DNA of 64,000 nucleotides from Elgaria multicarinata webbii (taxonomy: Eukaryota > Chordata > Lepidosauria > Squamata > Anguidae), in the NCBI RefSeq assembly GCF_023053635.1, contig NC_086192.1:13988001-14052000 (forward strand), given 5' to 3'. Shown here in pieces: positions 1 through 20,000 of this stretch. Numbering within the stretch: position 1 is the stretch's first letter; each line of letters starts with the position of its first letter. A model generated the notes under the pieces. It did no database searches and was not told the DNA's origin. It saw only the letters and a list, made by a program, of their open reading frames with translations. The position numbers and the translations under genes were made by a program.

Positions 1-309
1 GCCTCCGCTAAATCGGTTGTGCATTGCTGGGGAACTCCGGTGACAGGGAGCAAGCAGTCTTTCGGGAAAGCTCGTCCACCAGTTCTGATTGTAAGCGCCT
101 CGGGGCAGGGCCCTCCTATGCTTTGCAGAGGGCCCCGCACATCGATGGCACTGCCAAAGAAGAAGAACCGCCAGCATCTACGGGACTCCAGGGAACCAGA
201 GGGCACAGCTGGATCGGGAACCCTTTTCTTTGGGGCACGGTGCAAATTCCCTCACCTTCTGGAGGGGTTCTCTGTTTGTTTTTAAAAAGCAGAGACACGC
301 CACGCTCAC

Positions 310-9845
<9,536 letters not shown>

Positions 9846-10254
9846 GCGCGAGGCCCCGCCCCAGTGGGCGGGGCCGGCGCCCAGCTGGCCCGGCGGGCCC
9901 CGCCCACCTCCCCTCCTTCTGCCCCCCCCCACCCCAAAAGGAGGCACTGTCACTCCATCCCGCCCTGCGATCCTTCCCAATAGTTTGAGGTGATGCAACC
10001 TCTTCCAGAGGCATCCAGCACGCAAGGGCGGCTGAGTTCTGCTTGCTTTGGGGGGAGATTTTGCCCTCTCCTCTCCTCTCCATCTTTTAGGAAAGAACTT
10101 GTGGGGCTGCGTCCCTGTGGACCATCCTTATCCTCATGGGAACAGAAATTGGGGGTGGTTTAAAATAAATAAATCTCCCTGCAGTGAAGGAAACCAAGAC
10201 AGCAAAGATGAGTGAAAGGAATAGACCCCCGACCCCGGTTTTCTGCAGTCATCA

Positions 10255-10300
10255 GACTCTTCCTCCTCCTCCTCCTCCTCCTCCTCTTCTTCTTCTTATT
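10255..10300. repeat. (TCC)n/(TCT)n microsatellite
   Basis: Pyrimidine triplet run next to the MITE at 10,304. Confidence 0.9.
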
Positions 10301-10303
10301 GAT

Positions 10304-10490
10304 CCTGTTCAGACAACACATCAAGCCACAGTGTTTCAGCGTTTTGAGCTCAACATTATGGCTTAGCATGTCGTGCGTGAACCATTCCTAACCAGGGTGG
10401 CTACGTAACCACGGTTTAAACACGCTCATAAGCCATTTGCTGCAAAAGGGTTAGCGGCCTAACCGTGGCTTAACGTGTCGTCTGAACAGG
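10304..10490. mobile_element. MITE with CCTGTTCAGAC terminal inverted repeats
   Basis: The left end CCTGTTCAGACAACACATCA and right end GTGTCGTCTGAACAGG are inverted copies over about 30 bp, including the AAGCCAC block. The 187-bp size, lack of coding and GGCCTGTTCAGAC-type ends suggest a hAT-like nonautonomous element. No clear target duplication was seen. Confidence 0.7.
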
Positions 10491-10514
10491 CCCATTAAAA
10501 GAACAAGAGCAGCC

Positions 10515-10706
10515 TGATTATTAGATTATTATTATTAATCAGGGTAGTATTGCTACCCTGATTGTCATTATTATTGTTATTATTTCCACTGTGCAATTAT
10601 TATTATTATTATTATTATTATTATTGGGACACCAACCTGCATTTATTATTAGTATTGCTACCCTGATTATCATAATCATCATCACTGTTATTATTTCCAC
10701 TGTGCA

Positions 10707-10745
<39 letters not shown>
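10515..10745. repeat. Interrupted (ATT)n tract with internal duplication
   Basis: Two (TTA)n runs (10,595-10,625 and 10,708-10,745), each preceded by the same block (GCTACCCTGATT ... TATTTCCACTGTGCAATTA). This is a ~115-bp tandem duplication carrying its microsatellite with it. Confidence 0.8.
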
Positions 10746-10796
10746 GCACTGACAAATCCAATGAAGAAAATCTTTTTGAAAGTTGCCTCATTAGTA

Positions 10797-10866
10797 TCAT
10801 GGAATAGTACAGTTGGAAGGGCCCTGTAAGGCCATGGAGTCCAAACCCCTGCTCAATGCAGGAATC
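10797..10866 (-). repeat. CR1 LINE 3' tip
   Basis: ATCATGGAATAGTACAGTTG ... CTGCTCAATGCAGGAATCA is the reverse complement of the CR1 3' end. Confidence 0.85.
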
Positions 10867-11090
10867 AATTTGTTTTAATTGGAAACAAATTGGCAACCCT
10901 GATCAGTGATTTTCAATTTCCTTGCATTCGGATATCTTCCCCTGCCTCTCATTTTTAAAAGGAAATTAGTAACATCATAATCTTTTTTTCCCCATTGGTT
11001 ATTGTTATTATTTCTGGTTTTATGCTTTTTTAAAATATGGAGTATCATCTGGATGATACCCCATATTTTATGCTTCAGGGCTCAATTGTG

Positions 11091-11298
11091 TGCATGTTTA
11101 GGCAGAAAAAAGTCCTACAATCTTATGCATGTTTAGGCAGGAAAAAGTCCTACAATCTTATACATGTTTAGGCAGGAAAAAGTCCTACAATCTTATGCAT
11201 GTTTAGGCAGGAAAAAGTCCTACAATCTTATGCATGTTTAGGCAGGAAAAAGTCCTACAATCTTATGCATGTTTAGGCAAGAAAAAGTCCTACAGTCC
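11091..11298 (+). repeat. 35-bp minisatellite, six copies
   Basis: Exact 35-bp period; each unit begins TGCATGTTTAGGCAGG and continues AAAAAGTCCTACAATCTTA. Copies are nearly identical. It belongs to the same family as the arrays at 15,088, 33,929 and 60,859. Confidence 0.95.
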
Positions 11299-11611
11299 AA
11301 TTCTGGGGGAACCCTGAGGACCAGATTTGGCTTCTGTGCCTGAGATTGCCCAGCCTGTCTTCTTTCATTCATTGTCTGGGTTACTTCCATAGGAAGGTGT
11401 GGAACACATCTTTTTGAAAACGTTAGTATGGTTTAAAACAAAGGGATTCATGCATCAGTGTGCAGTGAGCATGAAAGTTGATAGAAAAGCGAGATAGAAA
11501 TCTTCATAATTGACGTGAAGCAAACGCCTTTCTTTTCTCCTGGGTACTTTAGAGTCTTGGTTTTTGGACTGCAGTCTTCTCTCCTCTCTGCTGTTCTTTT
11601 GCGTTGCATTC

Positions 11612-12325
11612 ATAGAATTATAGAATAGCAGAGTTGGAAGGGGTCTACAAGGCCATCGAGTCCAACCCCCTGCTCAATGCAGGAATCCACCCTAAAGCAT
11701 CCCTGACAGGTAATTGTCCAGCTGCCTCTTGAAGGCCTCTAGGGTGGGAGAGCCCACAACCTCCCTAGGTAACTGATTCCATTGTCGTACTGCTCTAACA
11801 GTCAGGAAGTTTTTCCTGATGTCCAGCCGGAATCTGGCTTCCTTTAACTTGAGCCCGATATTCTGTGTCCTGCACTCTGGGAGGATTGAGAAGAGATCCT
11901 GGCCCTCCTCTGTGTGACAACCTTTCAAGTATTTGAAGAGTGCTATCATGTCTCCCCTCAATCTTTTCTTCTCCAGGCTAAACATGCCCAGTTCTTTCAG
12001 TCTCTCTTCATAGGACTTTGTTTCCAGACCCCTGATCATCCTGGTTGCCCTCCTCTGAACACGCTCCAGCTTGTCTGCGTCCTTCTTGAATTGTGGAGCC
12101 CAGAACTGGACGCAATACTCTAGATGAGGCCTAACCAGGGCTGAATAGAGAGGAACCAGTACCTCACGCGATTTGGAAGCTATACTTCTATGAATGCAGC
12201 CCAAAATAGCATTTGCCTTTCTTGCAGCCATATCGCACTGTTGGCTCCTATTCAGCCTGTGATCTACAACAATTCCAAGATCCTTCTCGTTTGTAGTATT
12301 GCTGAGCCAAGTATCCCCCATCTTG
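11612..12325 (-). mobile_element. CR1 LINE, 3' end with open RT C-terminal frame
   Basis: The minus strand has a 209-codon open frame (12,321-11,692): [56 protein letters not shown] and [16 protein letters not shown], the C-terminal part of a CR1 reverse transcriptase. It ends at the CR1 octamer tail near 11,612. It is 5'-truncated. The intact frame suggests a fairly young copy. Close relatives lie at 28,827 and 52,299. Confidence 0.92.
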
Positions 12326-12504
12326 TGACATTCTTTGAGCCATTTGTATTATGTCGGATTCTTTCAGCCATTTGTGACCCAGCCCGGGAGCATTTCTGAT
12401 TGGTGGGGCGGGGCAATTAAAAATACAACGAATACGTAATAACATTAATAATAAATCCGTATGCACCGTGCATAACACAAACTGTGCAAAGGCCACGAAA
12501 CTAC

Positions 12505-12912
12505 CAATGCTTAGTGCTTGGGGAAAAGGGGGAATAGCCTTCTGGAGTTTCTGGAGGGGGCCACCACACTGAAGGCTCTTCTCGTCTTGGAACCACAAGG
12601 AACATGCCCTGAGACAACCTCAGTGACCGGGCAGGTTGGTAAGGGAGAAGGCGCTCTCCCTTCAAAGATTTAGTCTTTGAAGTTCTGCACCTAGATCTGT
12701 TTTCTCCCCATCCTTTTGTTTTAAAGGTAGAAAAATGGGCACCCTTACGAATGGCCTTATGCAACCAGATAGCACAAGGGTGATCTACCTGAGGCGTGCG
12801 GGCCAAAGTAATCGCCCTTGTGCTACCTGGTTGCATAAGGCCATTCTTAATTAATTTATTTATTTATTACATTTTTATACCGCCCAATAGCCGAAGCTCT
12901 CTGGGTGGTTCA
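12505..12912 (-). repeat. L2-type LINE 3' fragments
   Basis: The reverse complement encodes scraps such as RLLPYQPARSLRLS and PSVWWPPPETP (12,840-12,500). A second L2 tail (TTTATTTATTACATTTTTAT, CCGCCCAATAGCCGAAGCTC) follows at 12,846-12,912. Confidence 0.75.
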
Positions 12913-12949
12913 CAAAAATTAAAACCACAATAAAACACCCAACAGGTTA

Positions 12950-13305
12950 AGGGTGCCCTTCTTCCCTTGTGGTTCCACGGGGAGAAGAGCCTTCAGCGTG
13001 GTGGCCCCCTCCTTATGGAATTCCTTGCTTTTGGACGTCAGGCAGGTGCCAACGGTGTGTTGCTTCCGGTGTATCCTGAAAACGTTGTTTCAGGAAGCTT
13101 TCTGTGAAGGATCGGTCGCGTTTTATTTTTGTGTTTACCAGTACTGTTTTGCTTTTTTTATCAAAACGTTCTTTTAAAACTTGTATATTCAATATGATGT
13201 TTTTAATTCTTATATTCAATTTGTTGTTCACTGCTCCGAAATCCTTGGATGGGGAGTGGTATATAAATATTGTAAATCAACCAATCAATCAATCAATCAA
13301 TCAGG
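12950..13305 (+). repeat. L2-type LINE 3' end
   Basis: AGCCTTCAGCGTGGTGGCCC, then TGGAATTCCTTGCTTTTGGA and a tail GTGGTATATAAATATTGTAA followed by (AATC)n. The frame is broken. Confidence 0.75.
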
Positions 13306-14580
13306 GAAGAGCAATATTTTGGCCCTAAGGGCCCCATGCAGGGTTGCACACATGTGCACAGATTCTATACCGGCATACAAATTGTTGGCGCAACGCCTGT
13401 GTCATATTCTTATATTCATGTGTAAGAACAAGCTAAATGTTCAATTTATCTTGTTTTTACACATTAATAGAAGAATAACAGAATAAGGAATATAAGAATA
13501 AGGAAAAAGAGAGAAATAAATAAAAGAAGAGAAGTAACCAGAGGAAAGGCTGATCGAACTTTGCCCTGAAATTACTAGCTAAATGCATTGTCAGCTAATC
13601 TTGTTCATAGCAGGACTGATATGTTATTTTAGAAAAGAAAGGAAACACCATTGATGTCTAGTGTTTAAAGTGGCTTTAAACAAATATGTTCGTGGCGGTT
13701 AAAGAAAGGCAGGCAGGCAGGCAGAAAGAAATTCTGTATACGGCCTGAAACTGCTAGTGAAACACACCGTCAGCCAAACTTGTATGAAGAGGTGTTGATA
13801 TTTTTTGTATTTTTAAAACCAGTTGTTCCATGAATAGGGGATGTGTGTGTCTGTATGTGCGCATGTGTTTTCTTTCTTTCATTAAAAAAAAAAAGGCACT
13901 TTGTTGCGCTCAGCAAAACGCTGAGCGTAGTAAACATCTTTCATGACAAAGAATACAAGCACACGGCAGATCTATTCACAATAGGAGTGCTGAGACCCCT
14001 CGCTTTTCCAGAGTTAATACCAACACGCACCGCGACCCCCTCCTCCACTTTGCAATCTCGGCTGAAATTATTGCTATGCTGAGCACACATTTTCAGACCA
14101 TGGGTGGGTAGAAGGGGAGTGGGGGGTGGTGGGGGGAACGGACAGGGCATCTTTGTCCTCAGTTGTCTAGCAACATGTCTGGATCGAGGCCCAGCCAGAG
14201 AGCTGCTTGTGTCTCATCTCCGGGTTTGCATGTGCCGTCTTAGGAACCGAGGCAACACATGTGCCGTGGATGATAGTTTGTGCTGCGACGAGAACATGGA
14301 GGCCTTGACCTCTGTAATTGGCACAGTCTTAGGCTAGGGCCGGGGTGGCTTTAGGCACCAGCATTTTGCAGCGGGGAAATTCTTCTGCCAGCCAAACTCC
14401 TCATCCTCTGCTATTCACACATGGCTGGAGGTTCTGCAGGCGTGGGCAGACTTTAGGCTTGCGAAATTTATGGGTGTGTTTTTTAAAAACGAGAACCCTG
14501 GGGTCATGAGAACATAAGAAGAGCCTGGCTGAGTCCGGCCAAAGTCCTATCTGTCATGTCCCACAAGCAGGACGTGAATG
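13306..14580. other. Intergenic, no gene recognised
   Basis: AT-rich, with short CAGG/GT/TTTC simple tracts (13,710-13,725; 13,843-13,870). A fragment at 14,513-14,560 (GAACATAAGAAGAGCCTGGC) resembles a common LINE tail. No exon of CRCP or ASL and no conserved protein was seen. Confidence 0.5.
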
Positions 14581-14582
14581 CA

Positions 14583-14715
14583 ATAGCCAGTGTGGTCTAG
14601 TGGTTAGAGCGTTGGACCGGGACTTGGGAGACCACTCGGCTATGAAGCTCGCTGGGGTGGCTTTGGGCACTCAGCCTAACCTACCTCACAGGGTTGTTGT
14701 GACGACAGAATGCAA
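14583..14715 (+). repeat. CORE-SINE (MIR-like), tRNA-derived
   Basis: The tRNA-like head GTGGTCTAGTGGTTAGAGCG is followed by GTGGCTTTGGGCAC and CTAACCTACCTCACAGGGTT, which matches the conserved CORE/MIR block. Confidence 0.75.
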
Positions 14716-15087
14716 TGGAGGGTAACCAAGACGGTTGCCCAGGGTTTCTTGCAAGCGTGAGATGGCAGGGAGCGTTGTCCTGCAGGCAAAGGATGTACTC
14801 TACCTCTGATGCCTGTTGTAACTTCGCTCGTGTATTCTACTGTCATGAATACTTGAAGCTGCATCCGGACATCTCCGTCAATGCACGGAGGGTACAGCTG
14901 GCAGGCGTACAGATGTTACGGATGTACAGTTTGTTACACGCACTGCTCAGGAGGGACGATGAGTGCATGGAGGTCAGTGGCGCAATTCGTCCTCCGTGTG
15001 TTCATTCCGTGCAGATGGCTTGTCTGAACAGTGCCTTGGTGTTATGGAACTGGCAATTGGGAAAAGCAGTACCAAGAGGTGGCATCC

Positions 15088-16040
15088 ATCCTATGCATGT
15101 TTCGACAGGGGAAAGCCCTACCGCCCTATGCATGTTTTGACAGGGAAAGCCCTACCATCCTATGCATGTTTCCACAGGGGAAAGCCCTACCGTCCTATGC
15201 ATGTTTCCACAGGGGAAAGCCCTACCGTCCTATGCATGTTTCCACAGGGGAAAGCCCTACCGTCCTATGCATGTTTCGACAGGGGAAAGCCCTACCGTCC
15301 TATGCATGTTTCCACAGGGGAAAGCCCTACCGTCCTATGCATGTTTCGACAGGGGAAAGCCCTACCGTCCTATTTATGCTTTCGACAGGGGAAAGCCCTA
15401 CCGTCCTATGCATGTTTCAACAGGGGAAAGTCCTACAGTCATATGCATGTTTTGACAGGAAAGGCCTACTGTCTTATGCATGTTTAGACAGGGAAAAGTC
15501 CTACCATCCTATGCATGTTTAGACAGGGAAAGCCCTACCATCCTATGCATGCTTTGACAGGGGCAAGTAGACAGGGGAAAGCCCTACCGTCCTATGCATG
15601 TTTCAACAGGGGAAAACGCTACCACCCTATGCATGTTTCAACAGGGGGGGAAAGTCCTACCATCCTATGCATGTTTCAACAGGGGAAAGCGCTACCATCC
15701 TATGCATGTTTCAACAGGGGGGGAAAGTTCTACCATCCTATGCATGTTTCAACAGGGGAAAGCGCTACCATCCTATGCATGTTTCAACAGGGGGGGAAAG
15801 TCCTACCATTCTATGCATGTTTAGACAGGGGAAAGTAGACAGGGAAAAGTCCTACCATCCTATGCATGTTTCAACAGGGGAAAGCCCTACCATCCTATGG
15901 GTGTTTTGATGGGAAAGCCCTACCGTCTTATGCATGTTTAGGCAGGGGAAAGTAGACAGGGAAAAGCCCTACCATCCCACACGCATATTTAGTCAGGGGA
16001 AAGCCCTGCCATTCCATGCCTGTTTCAACGGGGGGGGGAC
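15088..16040 (+). repeat. 35-bp minisatellite, about 26 copies, upstream of CRCP
   Basis: Unit TATGCATGTTTCCACAGGGG + AAAGCCCTACCGTCC (35 bp). Variants fall in zones: CCACAG/CGACAG copies first, then CAACAG copies alternating between GGGG and GGGGGGG (15,600-15,810), then TTTAGACAG copies. The unit has no stop in any plus frame, so long meaningless frames result. The right edge runs into the palindrome at 16,041. Confidence 0.95.
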
Positions 16041-16095
16041 GCCTACAACTCCCAGCATGCCCCAGCCGGGCTGGGGCATGCTGGGAGTTGTAGGC
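16041..16095. promoter_or_regulatory. Perfect palindrome (26-bp arms), MITE core, ZNF143-like motif near CRCP promoter
   Basis: The left arm starts GCCTACAACTCCCAGCATGC and the right arm is its exact reverse complement, with a 3-bp loop. Each arm matches the known Staf/ZNF143 promoter motif form ACTACAAxTCCCAGxATGC except its first base(s). It lies 232 bp upstream of the CRCP start codon. Binding is inferred only. Confidence 0.6.
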
Positions 16096-16099
16096 CTTT

Positions 16100-16345
16100 C
16101 CCCTTCCCTGGTCGAGGCCTGCCCAGGCTTGCGGCCTACTCAACCGCTGCGCCTCCCCAGGCCCGTCTCCTTCGCCTCCCCGCCGTCGTCGCTGCCGCAG
16201 AGGCGGCTTCAGCGCGGGGCTCCGCCGGGGAGACGCGGGCGGCCTGGGCGACGTCGCCGAGCGGGGCCGGCGAAGAGCCTGGTGGGGCGGCCGGGCGCCG
16301 GCGCGGAGCTCCGCCGGGAGGCCGAGATGGAAGTGTAAGATGGCG
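16100..16345 (+). promoter_or_regulatory. CRCP: CRCP CpG-island promoter and 5'UTR
   Basis: Dense CpG sequence (GCCGCAGAGGCGGCTTCAGC, GACGTCGCCGAGCGGGGCCG) ends at the ATG at 16,327. No TATA box is seen. The start site is not determinable by eye. Confidence 0.7.
16327..16334 (+). CDS. CRCP: CRCP exon 1 coding part (ME + GT)
   Basis: ATG GAA GT then the donor GTAAGA. The next exon supplies G AAA GAT, restoring MEVKD, the family start. An alternative donor two bases earlier would shift the frame. Confidence 0.9.
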
Positions 16346-16877
16346 GCCGGGCTTTCCAGCGACCCCTCCCCTCATTTCCCTGTGGGGTTGGGGGGCAAAA
16401 AAAACCCCCACACTTGAAGGGGGTTAGGCGGTGGGGCCCATGGGGGAGGGGAAGGTAACTTCCTCCCCCTCCCCCCTCCCAAGGCCGAGGAAAAAGGTTG
16501 GGGGGCTACTTTTAGTCCTATTGGGGGGCTATTGAGGAAAAGGGTTGGGGGCTATTGGGGGGCTACTTTTAGTCCTTTGAGGGGTGTGTGTGTGATGGGA
16601 CACATTTCAACAGCTTGCGCCTTGCAGATCGTGTTGTACCACAACTCCCATCATCCCCAGCCTGCATGGGCTGGGGATGCTGGAAGTTGTGGTACAACAC
16701 GTCAATTGGGCGAAGGACAAGTCCAAGGATCTTGATGGGGCGGCTTTGTAGCGCCGTGGTGGCTGGGGATGATAGGTGGTGTAGTCCAAGACGCCAAGTT
16801 GGGGGGGGGAAGCTACGTTAGGTATTGGATGTTGTGGGAGGGGGCACCGTTTAATATACGCATGCGTGTTTAATTTA

Positions 16878-16926
<49 letters not shown>

Positions 16927-16945
16927 TCCTGATTTGCTGTGAATC

Positions 16946-17016
<71 letters not shown>

Positions 17017-20000
17017 CCAGAAAAGAAACTTCCAGTGCAGCCTATGTCATAATGCACGGTTGAGCAGTATTAGGGTGACCCTATGAAAAGGAGGACAGGG
17101 CTCCTGCATCTTTAACAGTTGCATAGAAAAGGGAATTTCAGCAGGTGTCATTTGTATATATGGAGAACCTGGTGAAATTCCCTCTTCATCACAACAGTTA
17201 AAGCTGCAGGAGCCCTGCCCTCTTTTAAAGCTGGTCACAGTATATCTGCAGTATAGCTCCTGCAGCTTTAACTGTTGGGATGAAGAGGGGATTTCACCGG
17301 GAGCTATACTGCAGCTATACTGTGACCAGATTTAAAAGAGGGCAGGGCTCCTGCAGCTTTAACTGGTGTGATGAAGAGGGAATTTCACCAGCTTCTCCAT
17401 ATATACAAATGACACCAGCTGAAATTTCCTTTGCAATACAACTGTTAAAGATACAGGAGCCCTGTCCTCCTTTTCATAGGGTCATCCTAAGCAGTATTTA
17501 CTTACTTGAAGCCTTTTTATGTGCCAAGAGACACGCTGCGCCACAGGCTTACAATCTCAGACAGTCACAACACGCGAGGAAAAAGGCGCAGGGAGGGAAG
17601 AGGGAATATCTCTTTGTTAGGAAGAACTGAAAGGCTACTGAAGGGTGTGCAAGGTTTCGAGTCCTGCAGAACTCTTCATCCAGCTGGATGGTACAAAATG
17701 CCGGGGCAACGGCAAAGAAATGCAAAGTTGAGGCTGTGAAGTTGGCAGGTTAGAGACAAGCCCTTTGTTCCTAATGCATTGAATCAATCGAGAATAATTC
17801 TCCGCTGACCCGTCTGTACGTTCCAGTTGCTTCCTGTATTATTGCTGTTCGGCATTTTAAAAAACAGGTTCCTGTCGCGGAGATTCTGGAGGGATTTCGC
17901 TAGACGTAGGCGGAAATGCAAAGAATGCAAGAATGCAAACCCCCCTGTGCAAGAATGAAAAGTTACCTATCGGCAGAAAATGATAACGCCTTTCACAACG
18001 TGGATGTGTGTGTGTGTGTGTGTATATGTGTGAGCTTACTTGCTGAAGTTTCTCTTGGGTCAGCAAAAAACGTGATGAGAACTCCACTTCAGCGTATTTT
18101 CAGAAGGGCCCCCCCTCTTTTTCTCCCCCCCACCCCAAATCCCCAGTCCAATGCAATTAAAAACAATGCTACAACCTGTAGAAGACGGTAGAAGAGACAT
18201 TGAACTTGTTTGAAAGTGATGAGTATGACGGTTCCTATTCAAACAGTCGGCTGTGCTTGACATAATACATTGTACTTTTTAAATATGTTGCAACAGGAGG
18301 GACCCACGAATAGCCTCACCCGCTCTTCTTTTTGTATAGCTGTAGCAACTTTTTTGTTTTTTTCCTGCTGTCTGTTCAGCAGAAACCTTTGTCTCCACGA
18401 TGTATAGCGCTCAGGGCTTTGGTGGTATGCGTGTGCGAGTTTTTAAAGCAAGTTTTATTTATTTGCTATTTAAAGAAATAAAATTATTCCGTCTGCCGCT
18501 TGATTGCGGCGTGCTCAAATAGGAAACGCGAACAAGCGTATAAATAAGTGTCAGTTGCAGTAGTCCTTGCTAGCTGTGGAGCGCCGTTGCCCCGATCCTG
18601 TTCTTGCTGAACTTAGAAATAGTGTTTACACTTGACTAGTTAGGCTCTCTGTGAGCAAGTACTTTTGTTCGTGTCTCCGGAGTCTCCTGCCCCTCGGTTT
18701 CTGTGGGTGGCAGGTGTGTGTGTGTCTCTTGAGTTCATCAGAGTCAAGTTTTCTTTCGAGAAGAGCTTTTGGCCAAGGGCCGGCGTAAATTGAACTGGAA
18801 CACTTTGGCTACGACAAGACGGGCCCAGTTTAGTAGGCATGGCCTCTCCCAAGCCGGATACAAAACCGTGGGAAAACCCAGTGAGAAAAAAAATATTATT
18901 ATTATTATTATTTATTTATATAGCACCATCAATGTACATGGTGCTGTACAGAGTAAAAAGTGTCCTTTTGTGTAGTTGTTAAAATATTTATCCCCAAACC
19001 TTGTATATTTATCCTCAAACCAACTCACACCCCATGTACTGTTAAAAAGCTCCCTGATAAGTTTTGTTTGTCTCCCTTTTTTCCTAGGAAAGATGGTAAT
19101 GCAGCACTTCTCAGCAATTATGAGGTAAAAATGATTTCTATCATGATGATATCATCGTCATCATCATCTTATTTGTTACATTTATATCCTGCTTTTTTTT
19201 TTCTCTTGCAAGAAACCCAAATCAGGGCCATAGCGAGACCTAAGGTTTATCCCTGGATCGTCCAGGGGTTGAACCTGTTCATCTCGGTGACACACAGGGG
19301 ATCCAGCGCTCAGGCAGGGGCGAACCTGGGATGATCTCAGGATAAACCTTAGGTCTACCTGTGGCCCAGGTTAAATTGTCCTGCCTTCGATTTTCAACAA
19401 GCCTGTGTGGTAAGTTAGGCTGAGATTCAATGACTGGCCTAAATTCACCTGGCACAGTGAGGACTAGAACCCTGTTCCCCCCAAAACCGAGTCCAACGCT
19501 CTCTTCACTACACCACATTGCCTCTCATTTTACCGTCCTAAGATGTGACGTGATGTGATTTTTGTTTTCATGCCCAATTCAAAATGCAAGGGTTAACCTG
19601 GCTACTAGGAGCAGGGCCTTCTCCGCTGTGGCACCCCGGTTGTGGAATGAGCTCCCCAGAGAGGTCCGCCTGGCGCCTACACTGTGCTCTTTTCGTCGCC
19701 AGCTGAAGACCTTTTTATTCTCTCAGTATTTTAAACACTTAATTTTAACTTAAATTTAAATTTTACTGTTCTAACTCTGTATTTTAATCTCATATCAATT
19801 TTGCTGCGTGGTTTTATCCTGCTTTTGATACTGTATTTTTTATTTGTGTTTTTAACCTGTTGGTAGTTTTATTATGGTTTTAATTTTTGTGAACCGCCCA
19901 GAGAGCTTCGGCTATTGGGCAGTATAAAAATGTAATAAATAAATAAATAAATAAATAAACCTTTAAGTGGTTTAGGAGCTGTGTACCCAAAACGACACGC

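Noticed and set aside
11692-12321. Protein-coding host gene of ~209 residues (also 28,827-29,420, 52,376-53,032, 36,434-37,165)
   Set aside because: Sequences are CR1 or L2 reverse-transcriptase C-termini, repeated across the window and ending in LINE tails.
14963-15909. Long open frames with repeated TGESPT/GKPYRPMHV, resembling zinc-finger linkers (TGEKPY)
   Set aside because: They come from the 35-bp minisatellite, which has no stop in any plus frame; no Cys2-His2 pattern exists and all three frames are open alike. The same applies to 60,717-61,319.
15088-16040. CRISPR-like repeat array
   Set aside because: Units are directly tandem with no unique spacers, and the context is vertebrate.
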